The notes beneath the pieces are model-generated. The model made no database searches, was not told the origin of the DNA, and saw only the letters and a program-made list of their open reading frames with translations. From CAVUAF01 sp964460655 (GTDB lineage Bacteria; Acidobacteriota; Terriglobia; Terriglobales; Acidobacteriaceae), in assembly GCA_964460655.1 (NCBI GenBank), contig CAYWSH010000002.1, positions 1-64,000 on the forward strand: a stretch of DNA of 64,000 nucleotides. The letters are read 5' to 3'. Below are positions 33,558 to 42,898 of this stretch, in pieces. The position numbers and the translations under genes are program-made. Every line of letters begins with the position of its first letter. The first letter of the stretch is position 1.

Positions 33558-35462
33558 ATGTGTGGCATTTGTGGCATCGTCGGAACGAAACCAGGGCAGG
33601 CCTCGAAGGAGGCGCTGACCCCGATGGCCGCGTCGATCCAGCATCGCGGGCCCGACGACGACGGCTTTTACGTTTCGCCTGACCGCACCGCCGGTCTCGG
33701 CTTCCGCCGGCTCTCGATCATCGATCTCCACACCGGCCACCAGCCCATCAGCAACGAGACGGGCGACATCTGGATCGTCTTCAACGGCGAGGTCTATAAC
33801 TTCCACGCGCTGCGCGACGAGCTTACGGCCGCGGGGCACAGCTTCCGCACCCAGACCGACACCGAAGCCATCGTCCACCTCTACGAGCAGTATGGCGAAG
33901 GCTGCGTGGAGAAGTTGCGCGGCATGTTCGCGTTCGCCATCTGGGACGAGCCGCGGCGTCGCCTTTTCCTGGCGCGTGACCGCGTCGGCAAGAAGCCCGT
34001 GTTCTACGCCTTCGACCGCGGCCGGTTGCTCTTCGCTTCCGAGATGAAGGCGCTGCTCACGCAACTGGAGCGCGCGCCGCAGATCGATCCCGAGGCGGTG
34101 GACCTCTATCTCGCGTTCGGGAATGTGCCGCCGCCGCGCACCATCTACCAGGATGTGCATCGCCTCCAGCCCGGGCACTGGCTGCGTTACGACGCTAGCG
34201 GGCTCGAGGTCCGGCGTTACTGGGACCTGGACTTCACGCCGCACGCCATGCCCAGCGAGCCCGAGCTGCTGCGCCAGATCGAGGACCTGCTGCGCGAGTC
34301 GGTGCGGCTGCGGTTGATCAGCGACGTGCCGTTGGGTGCGCTGCTCTCCGGCGGTGTGGATTCGTCGAGCGTGGTGGCGCTGATGGCGCATGAGAGCGGG
34401 CGTCCGCCGAAAACGTTCTCCGTCGGCTTCGAGGAAGACGACTTCAGCGAGCTGGCGCATGCTCGGCGCGTCGCTAAGCACCTCGGCACCGAGCACTACG
34501 AGCAGATCGTGCACCCCAACATCGAGCAGCTGATGTACGAGTTGGTGGAGCACTTCGATGAGCCCTTCGGCGATTCCTCGATCATTCCCACGTTCCTGGT
34601 GTGCCAGCACGCGCGGCAGCACATCACCGTGGCGCTGAGCGGCGACGGGGGCGACGAAACATTCGCCGGCTATCCCCGATATCTCTACGAGCGCTGGGTG
34701 GGCCGCGCAGCCAGCATTCCGGGCGTCTCCGCGCTCGCCAGTTCCGTGTCGCTTCTCTGGCCGGCGCAGTGGCGCGGCAAGCGCCAGATGCGCAAGATGC
34801 GGTGGGGTAGCGGACTGCGCTACGCGGAAGCCGTGTCGGTCGTGGACACGGAGATGCGGCACGAGCTGTGGGGCAACGGCCGCGCGCCGCAGACCGCGCG
34901 CGAGTTCATACGCCGGCACTACTCGCCGCGCGGCATGGACAGCGTTTCACATGCCCAATACGCCGATTCGCTGGTGAACTACCTGCCCGGCGACATCCTC
35001 CCCAAGGTCGATATCGCCAGCATGAAAGTGTCACTCGAGGTGCGCAGCCCTCTGCTCGATCATCAGCTGATGGAGTTCATGGCGCACGTGCCCATCGGGC
35101 TGAAGATGCGCGGTGCGAACCCGAAATACCTGCTGAAGAAGATCGCCGAGCGCTACGTCCCGCCGGAAGTGTTGTACCGGCCGAAGCAGGGCTTCACGCT
35201 GCCGCTGCGCTGGTGGTTCTCCGAGAGCCTGCGGCCGTTCATGGAGTCGTTGCTGGTGGGGAAGGAATCGAGGGTTGCCGCCATCCTGCGCGGCGATGTG
35301 GTGGAGCGGCTCATCCACGAGCACGTGACACGTGGCGTACAGCATACGGATGCGCTCTATGCATTGCTGGCGCTCGAGATCTGGCTCCGACGGCGCGACA
35401 TCAGCGTGCCGGAGTTACACGAACGGTTCCACCGTCAACCGGCGGCGCAGCCCGCGTCCTAA
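33558..35462 (+). CDS. asnB: Asparagine synthase (glutamine-hydrolysing), XrtA/PEP-CTERM amidotransferase type
   Basis: A 634-residue class II amidotransferase. It begins MCGICGIVG with the catalytic Cys2, followed by SIQHRGPDDDG, RLSIIDLHTGHQP and FNGEVYN, then the synthetase domain with LLSGGVDSSSVVA near residue 263 and SGDGGDETFAGYPRYLYER. It releases ammonia from glutamine and uses it to amidate an acid via an adenylate. Within an exosortase-linked polysaccharide locus the target is more likely a sugar carboxylate or peptide-like substituent than aspartate, but this is inference. It is the functional counterpart to the Cys-less paralogue at 28159. Its stop overlaps the stop of the convergent FemAB-like gene. 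Confidence 0.87.
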   Translation: MCGICGIVGTKPGQASKEALTPMAASIQHRGPDDDGFYVSPDRTAGLGFRRLSIIDLHTGHQPISNETGDIWIVFNGEVYNFHALRDELTAAGHSFRTQTDTEAIVHLYEQYGEGCVEKLRGMFAFAIWDEPRRRLFLARDRVGKKPVFYAFDRGRLLFASEMKALLTQLERAPQIDPEAVDLYLAFGNVPPPRTIYQDVHRLQPGHWLRYDASGLEVRRYWDLDFTPHAMPSEPELLRQIEDLLRESVRLRLISDVPLGALLSGGVDSSSVVALMAHESGRPPKTFSVGFEEDDFSELAHARRVAKHLGTEHYEQIVHPNIEQLMYELVEHFDEPFGDSSIIPTFLVCQHARQHITVALSGDGGDETFAGYPRYLYERWVGRAASIPGVSALASSVSLLWPAQWRGKRQMRKMRWGSGLRYAEAVSVVDTEMRHELWGNGRAPQTAREFIRRHYSPRGMDSVSHAQYADSLVNYLPGDILPKVDIASMKVSLEVRSPLLDHQLMEFMAHVPIGLKMRGANPKYLLKKIAERYVPPEVLYRPKQGFTLPLRWWFSESLRPFMESLLVGKESRVAAILRGDVVERLIHEHVTRGVQHTDALYALLALEIWLRRRDISVPELHERFHRQPAAQPAS

Positions 35463-36244
35463 GCGGGCTTGGGCGCGGCTTGCGCGCGCCGCTCGCGGCG
35501 TTTGCCCATCCACTCCAGGTAGCGCACCGACAGCTTGCCCTTGAGCGTGATGCCGTGCAGCGAGTAATACGAATCGACCACCACGCCGCCGAACTCTTCC
35601 TTCAACGCGTTGATCTGCAGCATGTGCTTGTCGTCCGTGCCGGCGTACCAACCGCCGAAATCCACGGTGGCAATCCCCGCTGTCTGGAAGGCCTCGATGT
35701 CGCGCCAATGCAGAAAACGATTCGCACGTCCCACTGCCTGCCGGAAAGCAGGAGCGGCGGCAGCCCGATGGAGTGAGGCCGAGTACAGGAGCACAGCGTT
35801 GCGGGCGTCGTTGTAGTAGGCGTGCCAGACCGCTGGTGCGCCTTCGATCTGCGCGTAGCTGACCGTGAGCAGGTTCGCCTCGGCCATGCCGCGCAGCCAG
35901 CCACGGTCCGCGGGGCGGAGCTGGATGGCGCGGCCGGCATCGTCATAGAAATCACAGAAACGCTCGACCTCACCCCTTGCTTCTGTGCCGCTGAAGCGCT
36001 GGTCGGTGACGCCGTCCTTTTGCGCCCGCCGCACCGAATAGCGGACTTCCTTGTCCGTCTTCTCCAGCAGCTCGGCTGCCGGTCGCGTCATGTCGAGGGC
36101 AAGCGAATGCCGGTTCGTACGCTGCCAGCCCGGCGATGACGCCGGCCACGCGTTGTAACGCACCACGTCGGCCCTGCCGGGCGCGAAGGTCTCGCCGCAG
36201 AAGACATCGGCGATGAGCACACCCTGCTTGCGCGAGAGGAACAT
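35459..36244 (-). CDS. FemAB/GNAT-like acyl or aminoacyl transferase
   Basis: A 261-residue protein of the GNAT/FemAB fold. Signature parts are KEVRYSVRRAQKDGV and FCDFYDDAGRAIQLRP in the first half, and LLYSASLHR, FLHWRDIEAFQTAGIATVDFGGWYAGTD in the second. FemAB-like proteins in exosortase loci are thought to add an acyl or aminoacyl group to a sugar, possibly on the exopolysaccharide. It is shorter than full FemAB proteins, and only the second half of that fold is clear. Convergent with asnB; the deacetylase gene lies 44 bp upstream on the same strand. Confidence 0.65.
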   Translation of the reverse strand: MFLSRKQGVLIADVFCGETFAPGRADVVRYNAWPASSPGWQRTNRHSLALDMTRPAAELLEKTDKEVRYSVRRAQKDGVTDQRFSGTEARGEVERFCDFYDDAGRAIQLRPADRGWLRGMAEANLLTVSYAQIEGAPAVWHAYYNDARNAVLLYSASLHRAAAAPAFRQAVGRANRFLHWRDIEAFQTAGIATVDFGGWYAGTDDKHMLQINALKEEFGGVVVDSYYSLHGITLKGKLSVRYLEWMGKRRERRAQAAPKPA

Positions 36245-36288
36245 TCCTTATGAGCTTAGGGGCGTAGGTGCCCGGAGACAAGTAACGT

Positions 36289-37326
36289 TCAGCGGTCGTG
36301 GTGGATCTGCGGGCTCAACCCCATGGATGCCTTGGCCATGTAGAACTGCACTGATTGCGGGCTGAAGTCGCCTCTGCCGTTCACGATGGAAGAGCTGCTC
36401 ACGCCGATGCGCGGCAAGGCGAAGACGTCTTCGCTCTTGTGCAGCAATTGCGCGCGCGTCGTTACGCCGACCTTGTAACCGGCAGCCGCGACCGCTTTGC
36501 GCAGCTCTGGCGTGTTGGCGCCGAAGGGATAGCAGAATGTGTCCACGGTGTGTCCCAGGAGAGCGCCCAAAGCGGCGCGCGAGCCCCTTATCTCCTGTTC
36601 GGCGGCGGGCAGGGCTACGCGCGTGAGTGTGACGTGATTGGTGGTGTGCGAGCCAAAAGTGAAGCCGCCTCTTTCCATCTCGCGGACCTGCTCCCAATCG
36701 ATAAAAACCCGCTGTTGCGCCTCCGGCGGTAGTCCAATCGCCGACCGTACGCGATCGAGGAACTCATCCACTTCCTGCGGCCAGTGCAGCAGGATGTGCT
36801 TGCGGATGGGTTCGAATTCGAGCGCGCGCGTCGCCAGCGGCCACCACGGCGCGGGCAGGTCGTCGGGAATGGCTGTGATGCCCCGTTGCGCGGCATCAGT
36901 GATGAGGTTCCACAGGCGGTCCTGCCAGAAGCGGCGCGTCGTCCCGATGTAATTCACCGGGAGGAAGACGGTCGCGGGCAGACTCAGGTCGCGCAGCACC
37001 GGGTACGCATGGTTGTAGGTGTCGAGCCAGCCGTCGTCGAAGGTGAGGGCGCACTTGGGGCGGCGAGCGCGCCGGCCGGCGTACTGCGGGAGCTCCGCCA
37101 GCGGTACCACGTCGAAACGGCTCTTCAGCCACTCCGCCATCGCAATGAACAGGTCTCTCCCCGTGACCATGCCGTGCGAATAGAAGGGTTCACCGGCTGG
37201 CAGCACGCGGTGGTACATGAAGATGGCCGGCGCAGAGCGGCTCAGCCACGCCGCCGTGGTGTTGAAGAGCGGCATGCGTAGCAGCTTCTGCCGGACCGAG
37301 GACCGCAACTTTACGTTCTTGGCCAT
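36289..37326 (-). CDS. Polysaccharide deacetylase (CE4/NodB family)
   Basis: A 345-residue deacetylase. Visible motifs are APAIFMYHRVLPAG, the first NodB motif CALTFDDGWLDTYNHAY, ATVFLPVNYIG, the zinc motif FGSHTTNHVTLTR (HxxxH) and FCYPFGANTPELRK. It lacks a clear cleavable signal peptide. About 85 residues separate the catalytic Asp motif from the zinc site, an insertion compared with the minimal NodB domain of the gene at 25799. It probably removes N-acetyl groups from the polymer or its precursors. Three bases separate it from the upstream propeller-like protein gene. Confidence 0.85.
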   Translation of the reverse strand: MAKNVKLRSSVRQKLLRMPLFNTTAAWLSRSAPAIFMYHRVLPAGEPFYSHGMVTGRDLFIAMAEWLKSRFDVVPLAELPQYAGRRARRPKCALTFDDGWLDTYNHAYPVLRDLSLPATVFLPVNYIGTTRRFWQDRLWNLITDAAQRGITAIPDDLPAPWWPLATRALEFEPIRKHILLHWPQEVDEFLDRVRSAIGLPPEAQQRVFIDWEQVREMERGGFTFGSHTTNHVTLTRVALPAAEQEIRGSRAALGALLGHTVDTFCYPFGANTPELRKAVAAAGYKVGVTTRAQLLHKSEDVFALPRIGVSSSSIVNGRGDFSPQSVQFYMAKASMGLSPQIHHDR

Positions 37327-37329
37327 TAT

Positions 37330-38850
37330 TCAGGGGCGCAATTCGACCACGTAGGTGTCTTTTGTGTTGCGTGCCGCAGTGCCCGCCCAGTTCGAGCCGA
37401 AGATGATCTTCGTCAGGTCACGATTCGGCGCGGCGTGCGGCTCGTCCCAGTACTCGCGCCGCACGCTGTGGTGGTGCGCGATGCGCCTCACCTCGCCGGA
37501 GCCGTCGAGCTTTACGGCGAAGATCTCGTCCGCCAGTGTATGCAAATGGGTGTCACCCGTCGCGCCACTTTCGTGGTAGGTGGACATCAGGAGCCAACCC
37601 TTGGCATCCCTCGCGCGCATGGAAACATGCCAGCCGTTGCCGTGGAAACTCTCGGGCAAAACGGCCTTCACGACGCTCATGTCACGGAAGCGCGTGGCAA
37701 AGATGGTGTTGTAGTCGGCGTGCTGCGACTGATGCGCCTGGTTGACGAAGACCTCGCTGCCGTCGGCGAGCCACCCCGAATCGCTGTGCGTGTCGTAGGG
37801 AGCATCGGCGGCGCGCCGCATGTTGCGATAGTCCACGTCAAAGAACTCCGTTCCCCAGTGCTCCGGCGACTGGTCCGGACGCAGGGCCCACTGCACGTAA
37901 ACGTACTTGCCGCTGGGTGAGATGCAGTTGGCGAGCGGGACTTTTACCTGGGGTGAGCGCAGGATCGGCATGTCGCCGCTCTGCGCGGCCACATTCCGCA
38001 CGCCGAGGACGGTGTTGGAGGGGATGTCGTAGGTGAAGATGCCGTAGACGATGCCCTGGCCGTCGAGGATGGTGAAGGCGCCGCGGCGATTGTCGTCGGA
38101 GTAGTTGCAGTAGTCGCGCATCTTGATCTTCTTGTGCGCGAGCGCGATGCCGTCGAACGGGCTGTTCTCGGCGAATTCGTGCACCGTTCGGCTCTGATCG
38201 CGGCGCACAGAATAGACCTTCAGAGCGGTGTCGCACGTGTACCAGATCGTATCGGCGTCGATATTGTCCCAGTGCGGGTTCGGATCGGAGCCGTCGTAGC
38301 AAAAGACGTCGCGGCCGAGCTTGCGCACGTACCGATAGCTGTTTCCGTCGTAGAGGTGAAGGAATCCGTTGCCGGCCTGGAGAAACAAGAGGGAGCCGTC
38401 AGCGTTCCAAGCTTGCAGCGGCGAGTAGACAGGTACGACGCCCCAGCCAGTGTCTTCGCCCGCGGGTAGAGGCAAACGCTTCACCAGGGTATGAAAAGTC
38501 GGATCGCGATACACGTTCGCTGCATCGCCCGTGAAAGGTGGCAGCGCGGCAACCGGGGGCATGCTCAGTAGCTCACAGTCGTCGCGTGCAGCGACGCGTC
38601 GACAAGTGCGCAGGTGCGCGAGTTGTGCGGGGACAGCCGTTCCGGGGACGGTCTGTGGAGCTTCGTACAGGCCGGTGGCGCGCGCCCGTAGCATGATGGC
38701 AGCACGCCGTCCCCAGCGCGTGCTCCGCAATCCCCATGTGGCCAGCAACAGCAGCAAGAGCGCGGCGACGACAACGGCGCTACGCCGCGCACCGCCGGTG
38801 AAGCGCCGTTCGTGCCCGTGCACTATCCTTGTGTCGGGCTCCAGCGTCAT
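37330..38850 (-). CDS. Membrane-anchored protein with propeller-like domain, paralogue of the giant lipoprotein C-terminus
   Basis: A 506-residue protein of unknown function. One N-terminal membrane helix (near residues 23-40, VVVAALLLLLLATWGL) is followed by a large exported domain. From LRTCRRVAARDDCELL onward it aligns by eye with the last 450 residues of the giant lipoprotein at 43511: shared elements include VQAWNADGS, DxIWYT, MxPSG/SPSGKYV, GxGSEVFV/AFV and EPHAAPNRDLTKIIFGSNW. The repeated beta-strand pattern with Trp and Asp turns suggests a beta-propeller. ATG 38850 overlaps the stop of the upstream methyltransferase gene (ATGA). It is 3 bp from the deacetylase gene. Family function unknown; perhaps surface binding of the polysaccharide. 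Confidence 0.75.
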   Translation of the reverse strand: MTLEPDTRIVHGHERRFTGGARRSAVVVAALLLLLLATWGLRSTRWGRRAAIMLRARATGLYEAPQTVPGTAVPAQLAHLRTCRRVAARDDCELLSMPPVAALPPFTGDAANVYRDPTFHTLVKRLPLPAGEDTGWGVVPVYSPLQAWNADGSLLFLQAGNGFLHLYDGNSYRYVRKLGRDVFCYDGSDPNPHWDNIDADTIWYTCDTALKVYSVRRDQSRTVHEFAENSPFDGIALAHKKIKMRDYCNYSDDNRRGAFTILDGQGIVYGIFTYDIPSNTVLGVRNVAAQSGDMPILRSPQVKVPLANCISPSGKYVYVQWALRPDQSPEHWGTEFFDVDYRNMRRAADAPYDTHSDSGWLADGSEVFVNQAHQSQHADYNTIFATRFRDMSVVKAVLPESFHGNGWHVSMRARDAKGWLLMSTYHESGATGDTHLHTLADEIFAVKLDGSGEVRRIAHHHSVRREYWDEPHAAPNRDLTKIIFGSNWAGTAARNTKDTYVVELRP

Positions 38851-39590
38851 GGCTTTTCCAGGATGGCGATGATGTTCGGCCGCAGATGCCGCAGACGTTT
38901 GCTGCTCAAGGCACGGATCCACATCAGTTCCAAGACTGGCGCAAAGGGAATCACCACGAGTTCGGCAGTCGACCTTATCAGTCGCACTTCCTGGACGGCA
39001 AAGCCCGACGTGGCGGCAACCTGGCGGATCTGCGCCTCTGTGTTCGCCCGATAGTGCGTCAGGAAAACGTCGTGCGCTTCGCGCGCGTTGATGACTCTGA
39101 CGATCTTCTTCTTCAAGCCTTCAGGGGTCAGACTAGCCAGCTGCGTGGAGTACCCCGAGGTGTTCGGTGTGTGAAAAATGAATCTGCCGCCGGGTTTTAG
39201 GACGCGCAACACCTCGCGGAACTGCACCTCCGGCTGGTCGAGGTGTTCGACCACCATGTTCGCCGTGGCCAGGTCGAAGGTGTTGTCGCGGAAGGGCAAC
39301 TCCTCGAGTTTGCCGGCCACACGCCGGGCGATGGTCTTGTGCCAGGAGAGGGCTTGCTCCACTGGATCGAGACCCACGACCATGTGGGCGCGCCGCGTGA
39401 GCTCGGCTTCATCCTGCGCGCGGTTCGCTTCGAACAGTTGATGTCCGCAGCCGAGGTCGACCCAGGTCGCGCCCTTCGGTACTTCGCGCAGCAGCGTGTC
39501 GGCGTACTCATCGGCGGCGAATCTCAGGCCCGGCACGAGCAAGGCTTCTATCGGCCGGTAGACCGCCCACATGAATCGTCGGTATCTCAT
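38847..39590 (-). CDS. Class I SAM-dependent methyltransferase
   Basis: A 247-residue methyltransferase. The SAM-binding motif I is TWVDLGCGHQLFEAN, with VGLDPVEQAL as motif II, then LPFRDNTFDLATANMVVEHL and VLRVLKPGGRFIFHTPN. The fold is of the Methyltransf_11 kind. It may methylate a sugar hydroxyl or carboxyl during polysaccharide tailoring; the substrate is not readable. It lies between the acyltransferase gene and the propeller-like gene on the minus strand, 12 bp and -4 bp apart, so the four or five genes from 40733 to 36289 probably form one operon. Confidence 0.84.
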   Translation of the reverse strand: MRYRRFMWAVYRPIEALLVPGLRFAADEYADTLLREVPKGATWVDLGCGHQLFEANRAQDEAELTRRAHMVVGLDPVEQALSWHKTIARRVAGKLEELPFRDNTFDLATANMVVEHLDQPEVQFREVLRVLKPGGRFIFHTPNTSGYSTQLASLTPEGLKKKIVRVINAREAHDVFLTHYRANTEAQIRQVAATSGFAVQEVRLIRSTAELVVIPFAPVLELMWIRALSSKRLRHLRPNIIAILEKP

Positions 39591-39602
39591 GGAGTGTTCT
39601 GT

Positions 39603-40733
39603 TTATTCGCGTCCGGCGGCGGCCTCGGCCAAGGGTTGCGCTTTCGGAGTGACCACCGCGAGCTCCGGCGCGAGCAGAGCGGGACGTCGTGCCAGGCGAG
39701 GCACCACCTGCTTCACCACACGTCCACCTACGCGGATCAGCGGCGCTTCGATGGTGTGAAACAGCACCACCGGCACGCTCACGATCAGCACGGTGAACAC
39801 GCTCCACCGCAGTGCCAGCGGCCAGGCTTGCAGCACGCCGAAGCCGACCCAGATGGCGAAGTAATGGCACAGATAAATGCCGTACGAATACTTGGCGATG
39901 AGGTGCGCAACTGTCTTTGCCACGCCCGCAGGTAATTCGGCGAAAAACGGAATACCGAGTCCCAATGCCAGGCAACATCCCCAGCCCAGGTACACCGCGA
40001 TGCTCGCGTGCGTGGCGGCCTGCACGATGAAGCCGACCACCAGCACTGCCAGAAAGATCGGCCACAGCCAGAACGGCAACTTCCGTTGCGCACTGCTGCT
40101 GAGCTTGTAAGCGATGACGCCGGGGATAAAGTTGGGCATGTACTGCGCGAGCTCGAAGAAGTAGCTCACCGGCAGCCGCATCAGGCCGAGATTGAGAAGC
40201 AATGCCGCCAGCCAGATCCCGATCACCGGGAACGCGCGACGGCTGCGCGTTGCCATCAGGTAGAGCGCGGGCAGCAGGCAATACATCTGGATCTCGAACG
40301 GCAAGCTCCACAACACACCGAGAACGGATGGTGTGCGAATGAGATTCTGCATCAGGAGGAAATTTGCCAGCCAACCACCGGGCGAGATCACCGTCCAGCT
40401 GAGCGAGTGCGGCTCGAGGTTCGTCTGCGGGATGCGGAATAAGAGAATGGCGCCGACTACGACGATGCTCAACGGGTAGATGCGGAAGATGCGGCGCAGC
40501 ATGAAACCGGAAAAGATCGGCATCCCCGGGTACTGCTGCTGCTGGCGTCGCAGCGAGAGCATGAGAACGAGCGTCGTATGGACAAAGAACAGCAGCACGC
40601 CGAGCAGGCCCATGGGCCGGATGCTGACTCCGGCGATGCTTATAACCCCCTGAAATAAAAGAAGATGGAACACAAGGACCAGCATTACCGCGGTCGCGCG
40701 GAGGACGTCGAGATTGGCCGATTCCTGCGTCAT
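39603..40733 (-). CDS. Acyltransferase family 3 (OafA/NolL-like membrane O-acyltransferase)
   Basis: A 376-residue integral membrane protein with about ten helices. It opens with LDVLRATAVMLVLVFHLLL, in which the His is the family's catalytic residue; this is preceded by the usual short N-terminus. FMLRRIFRIYPL, LWSLPFEIQMYCLLP and YSYGIYLCHYFAIW are further hallmarks. It transfers an acyl group, most often acetyl, onto sugar hydroxyls of the polysaccharide. First gene of the minus-strand unit; a TTTTGATGCTA promoter-like element lies 45 nt upstream. Confidence 0.87.
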   Translation of the reverse strand: MTQESANLDVLRATAVMLVLVFHLLLFQGVISIAGVSIRPMGLLGVLLFFVHTTLVLMLSLRRQQQQYPGMPIFSGFMLRRIFRIYPLSIVVVGAILLFRIPQTNLEPHSLSWTVISPGGWLANFLLMQNLIRTPSVLGVLWSLPFEIQMYCLLPALYLMATRSRRAFPVIGIWLAALLLNLGLMRLPVSYFFELAQYMPNFIPGVIAYKLSSSAQRKLPFWLWPIFLAVLVVGFIVQAATHASIAVYLGWGCCLALGLGIPFFAELPAGVAKTVAHLIAKYSYGIYLCHYFAIWVGFGVLQAWPLALRWSVFTVLIVSVPVVLFHTIEAPLIRVGGRVVKQVVPRLARRPALLAPELAVVTPKAQPLAEAAAGRE

Positions 40734-40777
40734 TCAGCGGGGTGGCGCGGGGGCGCACACGGTAGGGGATAGCCGCG

Positions 40778-40792
40778 ATATTAGCATCAAAA
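40778..40792 (-). promoter_or_regulatory. TTTTGATGCTA element / extended -10 promoter candidate
   Basis: Minus-strand TTTTGATGCTAATAT, sharing its first 11 bases with two identical 15-base elements elsewhere in the window. TG-C-TAATAT resembles an extended -10 box, and the position 45 nt before the acyltransferase ATG suits a promoter. Confidence 0.45.
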
Positions 40793-40855
40793 AACGCCAA
40801 AACGGTATTGCTTGCTGAGGTTTGCGGCGTTACCAGCGGGTGTGCCTGAGTTACG

Positions 40856-42895
40856 ATGACCGCGATGTGCAAGGTCCGCTGGATCACCCTGTTTCTCATG
40901 CTCGAGGCGCTGCCGCTGTGGGCCGCGCCACCGCACGTCTTGTTTATTGACCTCGACTCCGGCCCGAAAACCGGCGGTGAGCATAATCAGGGCGTCTACG
41001 TCACCATCTTCGGGAAGCGCTTCGGCGCGGCGCCCCAGGTCACAATCGGGGGCGGCGAAGTGGCCCGGATCGTCGCCCATTGTGAGGCCTGCTCCAACGC
41101 GCAACTCGGACCTGCGCCCAGCGACCGGATGGACGTCGTCGTGGTCGAGCTTGGGGCGCGCGTCGCTACGGGCGACGTTGTAGTCACCACTCCTGACGGC
41201 CAGAGCAGTGGCGGCCCAACATTCACGGTGCGGCCGGGCAGGGTCTTCTGCGTCAGTCCTGCCGGCAAAGACGCCGCGTCACATGGGACGTTCGCCGCTG
41301 GCTGCTGGCAATCGGTGATCTTCGCCCGCAACGCGATCGCGCCCGGCGATACGGTCTATGTGCGGGCGGGTGTGCTCACTACGGGCCGAGACCCCACGCA
41401 GGCCGAGGCCTGGTGCGCGGCGCTCGTCATCGGCAAAGATGCCGGCGATGCGGGTACGGCGGGAAATCCAAAGGCGCTGGTGGCGTACCCAGGCGAAACG
41501 GTCACCATCGGCGACACCAGCGGCTCGTTCGATCCCAATGGGCGATTGCTTCGGCCGCGGCAGACGTGCGCGCAAGTGACCGCGCCGCTCTCACAGAGCG
41601 GCAAGGCCGGCAGCATCAAGCGTACGAGCGGCCTTACGCGCGTCCGCATCGCCGGCACCGACTTCCACGCTTCGCTGCGGGGCGCGCGTGTCGGCGCGTG
41701 GGTCAGCGTCACCGGCACGCGGAACTACAACCGCGTTCTCCGTATCCGTTCTCTCACGCTCGACTGCATGGGCTCGGGGCGCGATGCCGACCACTGCTGG
41801 AAGGACGACCTCACGCTTCTGGACCCGGGCGATGACCTGCCGGAAGAAACCACGGCAACGCTCGGCGTGGTGAGCGTGTACGACACCGGCATTCGCAGCA
41901 AAGGAGGGTCGGACTACTGGACCATCGCCGGCTTCCAGGTGCGCGGCGTCACCGACGCGATCAACTGGAAGGGCGCACACACGCGCCTCATCAACCTCGA
42001 TCTCTCAGCTCCCGGCGGAGACAATGAGGCCGCCTGCCAGGATGGCGCCGGCGATATCGACGATCTCAAGTGGTACGGCGTCAAGGTCCACGACTGCGGT
42101 ATCGCACGCAGTTCGACGGCGAAGTTCTTTCACCAGGTCTACTGGTGTTGCGGCAATAACCACGGCATCGACCAGGGGTGGTTCGAGATCGGCGGGAACA
42201 ACTGGGGTTGTAGCGGCATCCAGGACAATGCTTCGGCGAGTCACGCCACCGCCGATTACGACTGGCAGATCCACGATGGCTATCTGCATGACAATCGTTG
42301 CGCCGCCATCGCGCTGCAGACCGTTGATCCCGCGAAGGGCGCGGTCCGGCTCTGGAACCTCATCATTCAGCGCAGCGGCATCGGGCCGTCACCGATCGAC
42401 GGCGGCGGTTCGTACAGCTGTATCCGAGCCAACCAGGTCGCGCCCGGGCAGGGCACGACCTCGGGCAACATCGAGATCTACAACAGCACCTTTCAGGATT
42501 GCGGTGCGCTCGATATTCACCAGCGCGGCACGCGTGGCATCATCACGAACGATGGTCGCGTAGCTGCGATCGGCATAACGGCGTCGAACCTGCTTGTTCT
42601 CCAGCCTGTGGGCCAGCCTTATCTGGAGAGCGCCGGCCCAATCACCGTCACCCACAGTCATTGCTTCGGCAACGGCGAGTGTCCCGGGGATTGGCAGAAC
42701 AGTTCCTCCGGGGATCCCAACTTGGCTGATAGGTCGGGCAAGGTCGATTTTCACCTTACCAGCGCGAGCCCTTTGTCCGTGCAAGACAGCGGACAAGCAA
42801 CCTCGGCAAAGGTTGATCTTGATGGCGTGAACCGGCCGCAGCGTTCGGCCCACTCCCGTGGTGCTTACGAGCTGCCGGCCCGGAAGAAGGAGTGA
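40856..42895 (+). CDS. Secreted right-handed beta-helix protein with IPT/TIG-like N-terminus
   Basis: A 679-residue exported protein of unknown function. A signal peptide (VRWITLFLMLEALPLWAA) is followed by an IPT/TIG-like fold beginning HVLFIDLDSGPKTGGEHNQG, then a parallel beta-helix region with many short strands and conserved cysteines (about residues 130-650), ending RGAYEL. It aligns over its whole length with residues about 1298-1935 of the giant lipoprotein (shared: DLDSGPKTGGEHNxGVYVTIFG, CSNAQLGPA, SKGGSDYWT, FFHQVYW, FEIGGNNWGC, GGGxYxCIxAN). Beta-helix proteins near polysaccharide genes are often lyases, epimerases or surface binders, but no catalytic motif was recognised. ATG 40865 is an alternative start. 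Convergent with the methyltransferase at 42899. Confidence 0.8.
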   Translation: MTAMCKVRWITLFLMLEALPLWAAPPHVLFIDLDSGPKTGGEHNQGVYVTIFGKRFGAAPQVTIGGGEVARIVAHCEACSNAQLGPAPSDRMDVVVVELGARVATGDVVVTTPDGQSSGGPTFTVRPGRVFCVSPAGKDAASHGTFAAGCWQSVIFARNAIAPGDTVYVRAGVLTTGRDPTQAEAWCAALVIGKDAGDAGTAGNPKALVAYPGETVTIGDTSGSFDPNGRLLRPRQTCAQVTAPLSQSGKAGSIKRTSGLTRVRIAGTDFHASLRGARVGAWVSVTGTRNYNRVLRIRSLTLDCMGSGRDADHCWKDDLTLLDPGDDLPEETTATLGVVSVYDTGIRSKGGSDYWTIAGFQVRGVTDAINWKGAHTRLINLDLSAPGGDNEAACQDGAGDIDDLKWYGVKVHDCGIARSSTAKFFHQVYWCCGNNHGIDQGWFEIGGNNWGCSGIQDNASASHATADYDWQIHDGYLHDNRCAAIALQTVDPAKGAVRLWNLIIQRSGIGPSPIDGGGSYSCIRANQVAPGQGTTSGNIEIYNSTFQDCGALDIHQRGTRGIITNDGRVAAIGITASNLLVLQPVGQPYLESAGPITVTHSHCFGNGECPGDWQNSSSGDPNLADRSGKVDFHLTSASPLSVQDSGQATSAKVDLDGVNRPQRSAHSRGAYELPARKKE

Positions 42896-42898
42896 CAA

